Shown: positions 45,075 through 53,894 of the stretch, piece after piece
How the letters are laid out: each line of letters starts with the position of its first letter
Position numbering within the stretch: the first letter of the stretch is position 1
Origin: a bacterium
GTDB taxonomy: Bacteria > Bacteroidota > Ignavibacteria > SZUA-365
Direction: 5' to 3'
Assembly (NCBI GenBank): GCA_020444325.1
Contig: JAHLLD010000012.1
Location: 62,001 to 126,000, forward strand
Length of the DNA stretch: 64,000 nt
Notes under the pieces: model-generated
What the model saw: only the letters and a program-made list of their open reading frames with translations
Database searches by the model: none
Told to the model about the DNA's origin: nothing
Translations under genes and position numbers: made by a program

Positions 45075-45623
45075 TCATTGTCCGGATCCATGTGGCCTTC
45101 CGCCTTTCTTGCCACCCGGCTTGCCACCCGGCGTTCCGCCGTCATCATTGTTTTCAGAATCCCGTTCAAACTCACGCATCCAGAAGCGGATTTCATGTTC
45201 TGAGACCGCCTGCGTTTTCAGACGCATTTCTACGGTATCCTGCTTTTCCTTTTTCTTTTGCGTAATGAACTCCTGCGCGCCGAGAACTTCCGCTCCGCAT
45301 GCCAGGGCATGAGCACGGACCTCGTTGTCAGAGCTGATCACCAGGCACATGCGCGGGTGGTGTTCTTTTTCCAGGCTCATGCGAATCCAGGAATCCGCTG
45401 TGCGGGTCAACGAGTACACCACCGAAATCCGTGCGCCGCCGCCAATCACATCACCATGTCCGTCGAACACGATGACCGTATGGCCGAGGCTGCGCGCCCT
45501 TCGGCGCACGAACTCGACGAAGCCTCTTCGTGCCGCGTCGGCATTCGACTGCATGAGGCGTTCGAGCCGTGAAATCTTTCGGAGAACGTTATAGCCGTCA
45601 ATATAGGTCTTTTTGTACTCCAT
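45075..45623 (-). CDS. NYN-domain RNase (YacP/Rae1-like)
   Basis: The product has about 182 residues. The start of the NYN/PIN-like fold is YIDGYNVLRK, with the first acidic ligand. VIVFDGHGD and CLVISSDNEVRAHALACGAE are the later acidic motifs. Such proteins are metal-dependent endoribonucleases, and YacP/Rae1 cleaves mRNA on ribosomes. The C-terminus ends in a glycine-lysine-rich, probably disordered tail (GGKPGGKKGGRPHGSG). The ATG at 45623 has GGAGG close upstream. An ATG at 45671 would add a 16-residue extension. It heads the mlaEFD-PfkB-RmlD-serS operon. Confidence 0.78.
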   Translation of the reverse strand: MEYKKTYIDGYNVLRKISRLERLMQSNADAARRGFVEFVRRRARSLGHTVIVFDGHGDVIGGGARISVVYSLTRTADSWIRMSLEKEHHPRMCLVISSDNEVRAHALACGAEVLGAQEFITQKKKEKQDTVEMRLKTQAVSEHEIRFWMREFERDSENNDDGGTPGGKPGGKKGGRPHGSGQ

Positions 45624-45704
45624 ATCCTCCAATGAACGCAACTTCACGTTGTCCGTCAAGCGCATATTCATACACCGTGGCGGGATGGTGTTTTATGCCG
45701 GTAC

Positions 45705-45739
45705 AAGCAAAAGCCCCCTCCCGGTTCGCGGGAAGGGGC
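45705..45739 (-). terminator. Rho-independent terminator of the HPPD gene
   Basis: GCCCCCTCCCG (45713-45723) pairs with CGGGAAGGGGC (45729-45739) with one mismatch. On the minus strand the stem is followed by TTTTGC. It lies 21 bases after the dioxygenase stop. Confidence 0.82.
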
Positions 45740-45760
45740 CTGCAAAGTACTCGCGGGGAA

Positions 45761-46873
45761 TCAGAGATTCCCGCGACGCTCCTGTTCGCGTTCGATCGAG
45801 ACGAACAGCGCCTTGAAGTTGCCCTTGCCGAAGCTTTCGGCACCCTTGCGCTGGATGATTTCGATGAACAGGGTGGGACGATCTTCCACCGGCTTGGTGA
45901 AGATCTGAAGCATGTAGCCCTTGTCGTCACGATCGACGAGAATGTTCAGTTCCTTGAGCGGTGCGAGATCTTCATCGATCGGTCCGACACGATCGAGCAG
46001 ATCGTCGTAATAGGTGTCGGGAATATCGAGGAATTCCACGCCCTGGTCGCGCATGAGGCCGATGGTCTCGACGATGTTGTCGGTTTCGATGGCGATATGC
46101 TGCACACCGGGACCGTTGTGATAGACGATGTATTCCTCGATCTGCGATTTCTTCTTGCCTTTCGCGGGCTCGTTGATCGGGAATTTGATCCACTTGTTGT
46201 GATTGGAGACGACGGTGGATTTCAGTGCACTGTATTCGGTGGAGATGTCGCCGTCGTCGAAACTGACGAAACGGGAAAAACCGAAGACGTTGAGATAGTA
46301 GTCAACCCATTCGTCCATTTGATCCCAGTCGACATTGCCCACGATATGGTCGATATGCTTGAGTCCGACCGGACGCGAGATGTTGTCTTCGGGCGTGGCA
46401 ATGAAACCGGGCAGAAACGGTCCATTGTAATCCATGCGCTCGATGAAGGTATGCACGGTATCGCCATAGGTCGCGACAGTCGCCACTTTGGCTTTGCCGT
46501 GCTCATCTTCGATGATATGCGGTTCGGCGATCGCTTTCGCTCCGCGCTCAACGGTGGTTTTGAAGCAGAATTCCGCATCGCTCGTTTCCAGGGCGATGTC
46601 GCGCACACTGTCGCCGTGCTTGGTGAGAAAGGGCCCGATCCCGTCATCGGTCAGCGGTGTCGTCAGGATCAGTGTCACCTTGTCCTGCTGAAGGACGTAA
46701 GACACGCGATCGCGAACACCGGTTTCCGGTCCGCGATAGGCCACGAGTGAAAATCCGAACGCCGTGCGGTAATAATAGGCGGATTGCTTGGCGTTACCAC
46801 TGTAGATCTCAACATGATCGACCGCGCGCAGCGGAAGCAGATCCTGCTTGAGTTCGTGGGATTCTACCTGCAT
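45761..46873 (-). CDS. hppD: 4-Hydroxyphenylpyruvate dioxygenase
   Basis: The 370-residue two-domain vicinal-oxygen-chelate enzyme carries the iron ligands H176 (HIDHIVGNV), H259 (GPGVQHIAIET) and E338 (LFIEIIQRKG). The C-terminal GKGNFKALFVSIEREQERRG is the HPPD tail that closes the active site. It turns 4-hydroxyphenylpyruvate into homogentisate in tyrosine breakdown. The ATG at 46873 has TGGAG upstream, and an upstream extension to 46999 is not HPPD-like. A duplicated 12-base element at 46887-46917 precedes it. Homogentisate dioxygenase is not in the window. Confidence 0.95.
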   Translation of the reverse strand: MQVESHELKQDLLPLRAVDHVEIYSGNAKQSAYYYRTAFGFSLVAYRGPETGVRDRVSYVLQQDKVTLILTTPLTDDGIGPFLTKHGDSVRDIALETSDAEFCFKTTVERGAKAIAEPHIIEDEHGKAKVATVATYGDTVHTFIERMDYNGPFLPGFIATPEDNISRPVGLKHIDHIVGNVDWDQMDEWVDYYLNVFGFSRFVSFDDGDISTEYSALKSTVVSNHNKWIKFPINEPAKGKKKSQIEEYIVYHNGPGVQHIAIETDNIVETIGLMRDQGVEFLDIPDTYYDDLLDRVGPIDEDLAPLKELNILVDRDDKGYMLQIFTKPVEDRPTLFIEIIQRKGAESFGKGNFKALFVSIEREQERRGNL

Positions 46874-46886
46874 GATTGCTCCATTG

Positions 46887-46917
46887 TATCTGTTGGTAAA
46901 TTGAATATCTGTTGGTA
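46887..46917. promoter_or_regulatory. Direct repeat upstream of the HPPD gene
   Basis: TATCTGTTGGTA occurs exactly twice, at 46887-46898 and 46906-46917, with a 19-base period, 14 bases before the start codon. Two identical half-sites on nearly the same DNA face suggest a binding site for a regulator or a leader element. Confidence 0.5.
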
Positions 46918-47047
46918 CAGCAACACGGTCACGGTCCCCCGAAAACACACTGGGACATGGCGCAGCCATGAAAGAACCAATTCCATGCGAGCTGATCAAT
47001 TAAGATACAAATACTCTGGAAAAATGCCCATCTGAGAGGGGGAGAAA

Positions 47048-47836
47048 TTACTGCACAATGAGGCGGCGGGCCGCGGATCCGCTCGAAGTATGTGCGATGA
47101 GCATGTACATGCCGGCTGGCAGTCCCTCCCGGTTCAGTATATACGTATACGCACCTGCCTGCAGCCGGTAACTGACCCGGGTTGCGGATGCGGGAATGTT
47201 TCTGTCCTCATACACATAGCTGCTCGGTGTCTGCACAGTTCCCCCACCCGGCACAAAGCCGAGCACTTCCCAGTCGCTGTCCCCCCTGGAAACGGGGAAA
47301 CGACGCTGGATTTCAAACCCATGGTTGTTGAGTTCCGTCGCGGTTCTCCACTGCAGCGTAATACCGGCATCCTTCCGGTACGCGGAAAAATGCGTGAGTT
47401 CCACCGGCGTCACGCCGACGTGACCCGTGTACACAGCTACCGAGCCCAGGGTAACGAAACTCCCGCCGCCGCCATCGAGTAATCTGCCGATGGTGACATC
47501 TCCCGGAGTTGCGCTCCAGGCCAGATCGCGATTTTTATTCCCCCAATTTGTCCCTTGCCTCACTCCATTGATACTTACCCAGCCCTCACCGCTCGCCGCA
47601 TCGTAGCCGCATTGCAGCAGGTCGAACGCACCGGATATGCCCTGCGGCAGGCTTATGGGACCAATACTGCGCGTTCTCGTCTGCACGGCATTGTGCTGCA
47701 CCTCATAGGTAAACACCAGCGCACCGCCGGTGATCTCGATACTGATTCCATCGTGCTCGTAGAGATACGCGGTACTCTCGTTGCGGGCGTACTCAATGTG
47801 AATGTCGATGCTCGCATACATCAACAGGGTATGCAT
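47048..47836 (-). pseudogene. Remnant of a T9SS cargo protein
   Basis: The frame encodes 262 residues without a signal peptide. The N-terminal half resembles a LamG/concanavalin-like sandwich (EGWVSINGVRQGTNWGN). The block VELTHFSAYRKDAGITLQW, then TELNNHGFEIQRR and YEDRNIPASATRVSYRL, is the standard linker before a T9SS sorting domain. The sorting domain itself is cut short: YRLQAGAYTYILNREGLPAG joins the linker directly to its last strands, so the usual NPFNP-type and LGREV-type segments are missing. A TAG stop lies one codon upstream of the ATG. A truncated gene with an internal deletion explains both ends best. Confidence 0.6.
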
Positions 47837-47929
47837 GTGCTATCACCACGCTTAATACTATCACCGCCCCCAATGTAATGTGGGCGGCACATGCGCACCA
47901 GTTAATAAGATGTAAGTCAGGGAGTTGTA

Positions 47930-47960
47930 ATTTTACTGAACGATAATCGTACGGTAAAAT
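47930..47960. promoter_or_regulatory. 31-bp dyad upstream of the T9SS remnant
   Basis: ATTTTAC (47930-47936) and GTAAAAT (47954-47960) flank ACGAT-A-ATCGT (47940-47950), symmetrical about base 47945 with three-base interruptions. It may be an operator for the minus-strand gene, or part of the AU-rich tail region of the neighbouring terminator. Confidence 0.4.
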
Positions 47961-48027
47961 AATAAACAAAATAAACCCGTCTCTGCCTACGGGTCGATAG
48001 CGCGGTGATAGGTGGGGCAGAGACGGG
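47957..48027 (-). terminator. Long-loop terminator after the degenerate receiver gene
   Basis: CCCGTCTCTGCC (47976-47987) pairs perfectly with GGCAGAGACGGG (48016-48027) across a 28-base loop. On the minus strand the 12-bp stem is followed by TTTATTTTGTTTATT. It ends the kinase-regulator-receiver cluster. Confidence 0.75.
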
Positions 48028-48124
48028 ATAATGTGAGAGAAAACAGGTATCAGTCAGATTCGGGACAGCGACGTTACATCAGAGGAGAGCGCAATGCAGC
48101 GTCCCCGGAATGAACATGCTTCTC

Positions 48125-48565
48125 TCAGCTTATGGGTACAGGACTTAAGTGCTTGTACTGATGACGGATGGCGGCTTTGGCCTCAACGTTCGTCAGCAGC
48201 GAGTCAAGCTCCGATGATTTATCACAAAAACCATGAATATCGAGATTGCTATAGGCGTTGCGGTCAATTTCAGAGAGAAATGCCGAATACACACAGACTT
48301 CAGTGCCGGGCGAGTAGTCAGGGACCTTGCGCAGAATTTCGGTTCCATCCGAGGATTTCAGCTGATGTCCGAGAATAAGCACATCGGGCTGCAAATCCAG
48401 CAATTTCAGGATGGCATCATCTGCGGAGGAGCAGTAATTCACGGTAGATACACCAGGCATGTTTCGGAACAGTCTTTCCAATCGTTTTCCAACATCAGGC
48501 ATTTCGTCAGCGATCAGGATTTTCACAATGCCACGGAGAACTTGTTCAACAACGTACAGTGGCAA
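48125..48565 (-). CDS. Degenerate response-regulator receiver protein
   Basis: The protein is a single receiver domain of about 146 residues without an output domain. The acidic pocket is D20-E21 (ILIADEMPDV), serine S94 (VCVYSAF) and lysine K116 (GFCDKSSEL). The position of the phospho-acceptor aspartate holds glycine G66 in PDVLILGHQLKSSDG, where active receivers read DIxLP. It therefore cannot be phosphorylated in the usual way and may work as a binding or decoy module. A TTG at 48565, with AGGAGG nine bases upstream, is the preferred start. No ATG fits. It lies downstream of the histidine kinase and NarL regulator genes. Confidence 0.68.
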   Translation of the reverse strand: MPLYVVEQVLRGIVKILIADEMPDVGKRLERLFRNMPGVSTVNYCSSADDAILKLLDLQPDVLILGHQLKSSDGTEILRKVPDYSPGTEVCVYSAFLSEIDRNAYSNLDIHGFCDKSSELDSLLTNVEAKAAIRHQYKHLSPVPIS

Positions 48566-48680
48566 ATGTAACTTCCTCCTGTCTACTACGCTGTAATCAG
48601 TAATCCCGATCTTACCCTCCGAATCCCTCATTGACCAGTGATGAAAACCCGTACACCTTGTACGGGAAATGCATACACCG

Positions 48681-49322
48681 TCAAATTCCTGCATCAACGA
48701 GCTTGTGATCAACGGCGTAGCGCACGATATCCGCTGTCGAGTGCAAATTCAGTTTCTGCAGTATGCGTGTTCTGTACGTGCCGACCGTACGAGCGCTGAT
48801 TGCGAGTACATCGGCGATTTCCTGATTCTTTTTTCCCTGCGCGATGAGCAGCATGACCTGGTATTCCCTGTCCGAGAGCTCATCATGGGGAAAATCCCCA
48901 CTCTCTCCCTGGAAGGCGGAAAAAAGGTGATCCGCGACCGAGGGAGTGATATACCTTCCTCCGCCGTGAATTCTGCGCACGGCACTGACAAGTTCATCCG
49001 TTGCGGAATCCTTGTTCAGATACCCCGCAGCCCCTGCTTTGAGGGAGCGTACGGCGAGTACTTCCTCCGGGTGCATGGTGAGGACCAGGATTCCCATTTC
49101 CGGGTACAGGCTTCTCAAATCCTTGATGACATCGAGTCCACTGCGTCCCGGCAGCGAAATGTCCAGCAGAAGAATATCAGCCTTGATCCTCTGCAGCATA
49201 TCCAATGCTTCTTCCGAACTTCCGGCTTCCCCTGCAATTTCCATGTCATTCTCGAGCGTGAGAATTTTCTTTAATCCCTCACGCACGATTCTGTGGTCAT
49301 CTACGAGGGCTACTCGAATCAT
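48681..49322 (-). CDS. NarL/FixJ-type response regulator (LuxR-type DNA-binding domain)
   Basis: The 213-residue regulator has an intact receiver: D8-D9, phospho-acceptor D54 in LLLDISLPGRSG, the threonine in ILVLTMH and the lysine in YLNKDS. The C-terminal LuxR helix-turn-helix reads LSDREYQVMLLIAQGKKNQE, then TVGTYRTRILQKL. It is very probably phosphorylated by the multi-PAS kinase encoded 188 bases upstream on the same strand. The gap between the two is AT-rich and may hold its own promoter. Confidence 0.92.
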   Translation of the reverse strand: MIRVALVDDHRIVREGLKKILTLENDMEIAGEAGSSEEALDMLQRIKADILLLDISLPGRSGLDVIKDLRSLYPEMGILVLTMHPEEVLAVRSLKAGAAGYLNKDSATDELVSAVRRIHGGGRYITPSVADHLFSAFQGESGDFPHDELSDREYQVMLLIAQGKKNQEIADVLAISARTVGTYRTRILQKLNLHSTADIVRYAVDHKLVDAGI

Positions 49323-49510
49323 GACTCTCCTCTTCTATGCGAAAGTGCATGCAATTCATGATACGCACTCCCAATTACGCAGGGTCAGTACAAAATAAAT
49401 ACGCAATAAGCGAATAGAATCCTTATTCCTGCGGAATATGTTCATGTACACAGACAGAATACGCATTTTTTCAGCCGTATTCAATTATTGAGGAAAATAA
49501 AGTGGTTTTC

Positions 49511-51961
49511 TTACTCTACATTGATCTCATCCGGATCGACTTCACGCACGATGGGTACGGTCACACGTACCACGGTACCTCCATCGTCCCCGGGAAGCAC
49601 ATCGATATTCCCACCGAGCAATTCCGCACGTTCACGCATACTGATTAGTCCCATGGAACTGCTCTGTTCGCTGTCGCGCGGTGATATTCCCACTCCATCA
49701 TCCGTGATTTCGAGAAAGATACGCTGTGTCCGCTGCCTGAGGGTGACGGATATTTTCTTCGCATGCGCATGACGGAGAATATTGGTCATCGCTTCCTGCG
49801 CGATCCTGTACAGTGCCAGGGCGGCACGGGGATCCAGATTCTCACCGATATCCTCAATGCGATCCGTCAGTTGCAGCTCATTGCGCCTGGAGATGTCATG
49901 CGCGTGCTGGCGGAGGGCGTCGGAGAGTCCGAGCTGGTCGAGCATGCCCGGACGCATCTGCCACGCCAGGTGACGTGCCTGGGAAATGAGCTGTTCAACC
50001 AGGGAGCCCATGGACTGCATGGCATCCTCTTCCTGTTCCGCTGTTGTTCCTTTCTGATTCCTGAGGCGGCGCAGATAAGAGATGTCAATTTTCAAGGCAG
50101 TCAGTGACTGGCCGAGTCCGTCATGAATTTCCCGCGAGAGGATAAGTCTCTCTTCCTCGCGGATTCGGTCGAGGCGTTCGGCAAGTGCGCGCAGTCTGGT
50201 GCGGCTCAGCAGGAGTTCCCGTTCAGCCTCTTTCCGCAATGTAATGTCACGCCAGAAACAGAGCACCACAGGCTGATCCTGCAGTTCAATGCGTGTGAGA
50301 CTCACTTCGATTACTGCTGCCGATTGGTCCTTGCGGAGATGAATCCATTCGAACACCCGCCTGCCGGAGGAAATACTCTCGTGTATCAACCTGGCAGCCT
50401 TGCTTGCGGAGGCTTCACCGTCGGGCTGATTCGGCGGGGAGATGTCTTCCGGTCGTTTGCCCACAAGTTCACCGATTTCCATGTCCAGCATTCTCGCGGC
50501 CGAAGGATTTGAGCTTACAAATACACCGTCCTGAAGGAGAAGGATTCCATCATTCGCGCGTTCGATGAGGACACGGTAGCGTTCCTCGCTCTCGCGCAAT
50601 GCCTTTTCTGCAAGTTTCTGGTCCGTGATATCACGTCCGACAGCCTGAATTTCCTTAACGGAATCGTCTCTGCCGAACAGCGCCCGCAGTGACCACCAAT
50701 GCCAGCGGGGGTTGCCCGATTCATCCGAAATCACGAGCACGCCTTCCCAGGTGGGACGCTCCCTGCCGAGCGATTCAAAAACGGCGGCGGCTTTCTCACG
50801 GTTATCATCCGTCAAATGGGCGAAGAGGGATGTACCGATCGTTTCCTCCGTCGTCTGGTTGTGGTATTCGCAGTAATTCTCATTTGCGAACGTCAACGTC
50901 CCGTCCACCTTGCAGCGCACGATCCACTCGTTCTGCGCTTCCAGAATGGCGCGGAGGCGCGCCTCGCTCTCTCTGAGCTCCTCTACAGCGCGGGTGCGTT
51001 CGGTTACGTCCACGACCATGGAAACAAGGGATTCAAAATTGCCATCCTTGTCGAGAATCGGTGTATTGTACCACTCGGTCACGAGCTTTTTCCCGTCCCG
51101 TGTCATGGCTTCCGTGGTCAGGTGTGCGGTCAATTTCCCCCTGAGAAGTGATTCCCGCACCTCTTCGAAATATTCTTTTGATGATTCCAGAAGGATCAAT
51201 CCGTAGGGTTTGCGTCCATGAACTTCTCCCCTGTCGTAGCCGAACAGCCGTTCCGACATGGGATTGAGATACTGTATGCGGAAATTACTGTCGGAGACAA
51301 TGTAACCGATCGGCATACGGTCGACGTGCATCTGAAGGCGGGTGAGCAGTTCTTCCCTCTCGCGCTGCAGGTCGATCTGCCGCTGAATGCTGTGCTTGGT
51401 GGTAGTGATGTCGCGCAGGTAGAGCGTCATGCCACCGGGAAACGGGTGATAGCGCATCTCCCACCAGAGGCCCTTTTCGTCGAGCAGTTCGCGGGATGCC
51501 GGCTTCGCGCCAGTGAGTGCATCCAAGGCGTAAGACTTGATGTCCAGTCCAAATCGGTCGCTAAGCTTCTCCCAGATGTCGTGGTTCGCCGACCAGCCGT
51601 CGACCAGACCGAACAGCTCCTCCGCCCGCCGGTTGTGGTACTGCAGCATGAGTTTGGGACTGAGAACGAACAACGCGTCGGGGAAGGAATCAAACACAGA
51701 CTGAAGCAGAATGTTGACATCACTCAGCGCCCGCTCTTTCCTTCGCTGTTCCCTCATATGCTTGCGCAGGGACAGAAACAGAAGCACACTGGTCACGAAC
51801 ACGAAGAGCCAGCCTTTCAGCGTGCTGATCATCGAGATGGTAGCAGGACTGAACAGGGCGTCGAAAAGCAGCATGTCGGAAAACAGAATCCAGAGCATCG
51901 CAACGAGAAAATACAGCAGCGGGACGCGCCATTCTGTCGGCAATGCCGCACGAGACTTCAT
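49511..51961 (-). CDS. Multi-PAS sensor histidine kinase (NarX/DegS-like HisKA_3)
   Basis: The kinase is about 816 residues. Two membrane helices lie near the N-terminus (VPLLYFLVAMLWILFSDMLL and GWLFVFVTSVLLFLSL) with almost no periplasmic loop. Four PAS-type modules follow, and the QAVGRDITDQKLAEKALRES linkers are typical. The HisKA_3 motif SREIHDGLGQSLTALKID holds H613. The ATPase follows with DDGVGISPRDSEQSSSMGLI. With its membrane-buried N-terminus it probably senses a membrane or cytoplasmic signal, such as redox or a small molecule bound to PAS. The ATG at 51961 has GAGAGG upstream. Its partner is the NarL-type regulator downstream. Confidence 0.9.
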   Translation of the reverse strand: MKSRAALPTEWRVPLLYFLVAMLWILFSDMLLFDALFSPATISMISTLKGWLFVFVTSVLLFLSLRKHMREQRRKERALSDVNILLQSVFDSFPDALFVLSPKLMLQYHNRRAEELFGLVDGWSANHDIWEKLSDRFGLDIKSYALDALTGAKPASRELLDEKGLWWEMRYHPFPGGMTLYLRDITTTKHSIQRQIDLQREREELLTRLQMHVDRMPIGYIVSDSNFRIQYLNPMSERLFGYDRGEVHGRKPYGLILLESSKEYFEEVRESLLRGKLTAHLTTEAMTRDGKKLVTEWYNTPILDKDGNFESLVSMVVDVTERTRAVEELRESEARLRAILEAQNEWIVRCKVDGTLTFANENYCEYHNQTTEETIGTSLFAHLTDDNREKAAAVFESLGRERPTWEGVLVISDESGNPRWHWWSLRALFGRDDSVKEIQAVGRDITDQKLAEKALRESEERYRVLIERANDGILLLQDGVFVSSNPSAARMLDMEIGELVGKRPEDISPPNQPDGEASASKAARLIHESISSGRRVFEWIHLRKDQSAAVIEVSLTRIELQDQPVVLCFWRDITLRKEAERELLLSRTRLRALAERLDRIREEERLILSREIHDGLGQSLTALKIDISYLRRLRNQKGTTAEQEEDAMQSMGSLVEQLISQARHLAWQMRPGMLDQLGLSDALRQHAHDISRRNELQLTDRIEDIGENLDPRAALALYRIAQEAMTNILRHAHAKKISVTLRQRTQRIFLEITDDGVGISPRDSEQSSSMGLISMRERAELLGGNIDVLPGDDGGTVVRVTVPIVREVDPDEINVE

Positions 51962-52079
51962 GAAAAACCTCTCCGGGTACAAGCAGGTGTTCTCATGGAA
52001 GTTATGGATTTCATAAAAGAGATTCTATTTTATCTGCATGTGCGACTGGTAAATCATCAATTGAAAGGGGTTCATATTC

Positions 52080-53870
52080 ATGCCGCGAATCATGCTGCCT
52101 GTACTGGCTGCCCTGCTTCTGCTCTCCGCCTGCGGAAAAGACGAAACGCAAATGCAGGAAGCCGATCAGTTTCTCAAGGACTACAACGCACGCTACGTCG
52201 AACTCTATTACGCTTCGTCGAAAGCGGAATGGAAATCCAACACTTTCATTCAGGAAGGTGATACCGCCACGGCAGCGGCAACGAAAGCCGCAAATGAAGC
52301 GCTTGCCGCCTTCACCGGCAGTGAGGAAAACATCACCCGGGCACGCGCACTGCTGGAGCATCGTGACGCGCTGACGGATCTGCAGGTGCGGGAGCTCGAA
52401 GCAGTGTTGTACAACGCTGCGAACAATCCTCAAACCGTTCCCGATCTCGTGAAAGAACGTATTGACGCCGAAACCAGGCAGACCGAAAAGCTTTTCGGTT
52501 TCAATTTTACCATTGACGGCAAAGCGGTCAGCACGAACGACATCGATACGCGCCTCAAGGAAGAAACGCTTCTCCCCGCACGGCTCAAAGCCTGGGAAGC
52601 GAGCAAGGAAGTGGGACGCGAACTGCGTGACGGACTGCTGAACCTGCGGCAGCTGCGCAACAAAACGGTACAGGCGCTCGGGTATGACGACTATTTCAGT
52701 TACCAGGTCTCCGACTACGGGATGACCACGGAAGAAATGATGGACATGAATCGTCGCCTCGTCGACGAAATCATGCCCCTCTACCGTGAGCTGCATACCT
52801 GGGCACGCTACGAACTGGCGAAGCGCTATGGCATGGCCAAAGTGCCCGACTATCTCCCTGCACACTGGCTCCCGAATCGCTGGGGACAGGACTGGAGTTC
52901 GCTGCTCACGGTCGAAGGACTCGACCTCGACGGCGTACTCGCGCAGAAGGACGCGGAATGGCTCGCCCGCCAGGGAGAGCGCTTTTACGTCAGCATGGGC
53001 TTCGAGACGCTTCCGCAGAGCTTCTGGGAAAAGTCAAGCCTCTACCCGCTTCCCCCGGATGCGGATTACAAGAAGAACAACCATGCATCAGCCTGGCATA
53101 TGGATTTGAACCATGATGTCCGCAGCCTGATGAGCATTATCCCGAATGCCGAGTGGTATGAAACGGTGCATCATGAATACGGGCACATTTATTACTTCCT
53201 CGCATACAGCAACGACGACGTGCCTCCCCTGCTCCGGAACGGCGCGAACCGTGCCTTCCATGAAGCCGTTGGGAGTCTGCTGGGACTCGCTGCGATGCAG
53301 CGTCCTTTCCTCGAGCACCTCGAGCTGCTCCCGGCCGATGCCCCGAACGATGAGATGCAGACCCTGCTCAAGGAAGCGCTCAACTATATCGTCTTCCTCC
53401 CCTGGTCGGCCGGCGTCATGACGGAATTCGAACATGAGCTGTATGCTGATGCGCTTCCTGCTGATGCATTGAACAGCACCTGGTGGGACCTGAAAAAGAA
53501 ATGGCAGGGTATCGTCCCTCCCACCGAGCGCGGTGAGGAGTACTGCGATGCTGCATCGAAAACGCATATCAACAATGACGCAGCGCAGTACTACGACTAC
53601 GCGCTTTCATATGTCATTCTCTTCCAGCTGCACGACCACATCGCACGCGAAATCCTGAAGCAGGATCCGCATGCAACCAATTATTTCGGCAGTGTCGAGG
53701 TCGGCAATTTCCTCCGCAGTATTCTCACTCCAGGCGCGAGCGTCGACTGGCGCAAGCTGATGAAGGATAATCTCGGTGAGGAAATCAGCGCCAAACCCAT
53801 GCTGCGCTATTTCGAGCCACTGATGGACTATCTCAAAAAAGCCAACGAAGGCAGGAAGTACACCATCTGA
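52080..53870 (+). CDS. Peptidase M2 family (ACE-like) metallopeptidase, lipoprotein
   Basis: The 596-residue protein has a lipobox LLLLSAC near residue 18, so it is a predicted lipoprotein. The zinc site is H365-E366-Y-G-H369, with the third ligand E395 in AFHEAVGSL, 26 residues on (24 in human ACE). SYQVSDYGMT and PAHWLPNRWGQDWSSL are also M2-like. The family removes C-terminal dipeptides from oligopeptides. AAAGGGG lies upstream of the start. The gene is divergent from the multi-PAS kinase and followed by two 17-bp palindromes and a bidirectional terminator. Confidence 0.9.
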   Translation: MPRIMLPVLAALLLLSACGKDETQMQEADQFLKDYNARYVELYYASSKAEWKSNTFIQEGDTATAAATKAANEALAAFTGSEENITRARALLEHRDALTDLQVRELEAVLYNAANNPQTVPDLVKERIDAETRQTEKLFGFNFTIDGKAVSTNDIDTRLKEETLLPARLKAWEASKEVGRELRDGLLNLRQLRNKTVQALGYDDYFSYQVSDYGMTTEEMMDMNRRLVDEIMPLYRELHTWARYELAKRYGMAKVPDYLPAHWLPNRWGQDWSSLLTVEGLDLDGVLAQKDAEWLARQGERFYVSMGFETLPQSFWEKSSLYPLPPDADYKKNNHASAWHMDLNHDVRSLMSIIPNAEWYETVHHEYGHIYYFLAYSNDDVPPLLRNGANRAFHEAVGSLLGLAAMQRPFLEHLELLPADAPNDEMQTLLKEALNYIVFLPWSAGVMTEFEHELYADALPADALNSTWWDLKKKWQGIVPPTERGEEYCDAASKTHINNDAAQYYDYALSYVILFQLHDHIAREILKQDPHATNYFGSVEVGNFLRSILTPGASVDWRKLMKDNLGEEISAKPMLRYFEPLMDYLKKANEGRKYTI

Positions 53871-53894
53871 AAATCCATCCCCGGGAAGCGGAAT

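Noticed and set aside
49425-49437. ATTCCTGCGGAAT inverted repeat in the gap after the multi-PAS kinase
   Set aside because: The stem is only five pairs with a three-base loop and no T-run, so a terminator is not supported.
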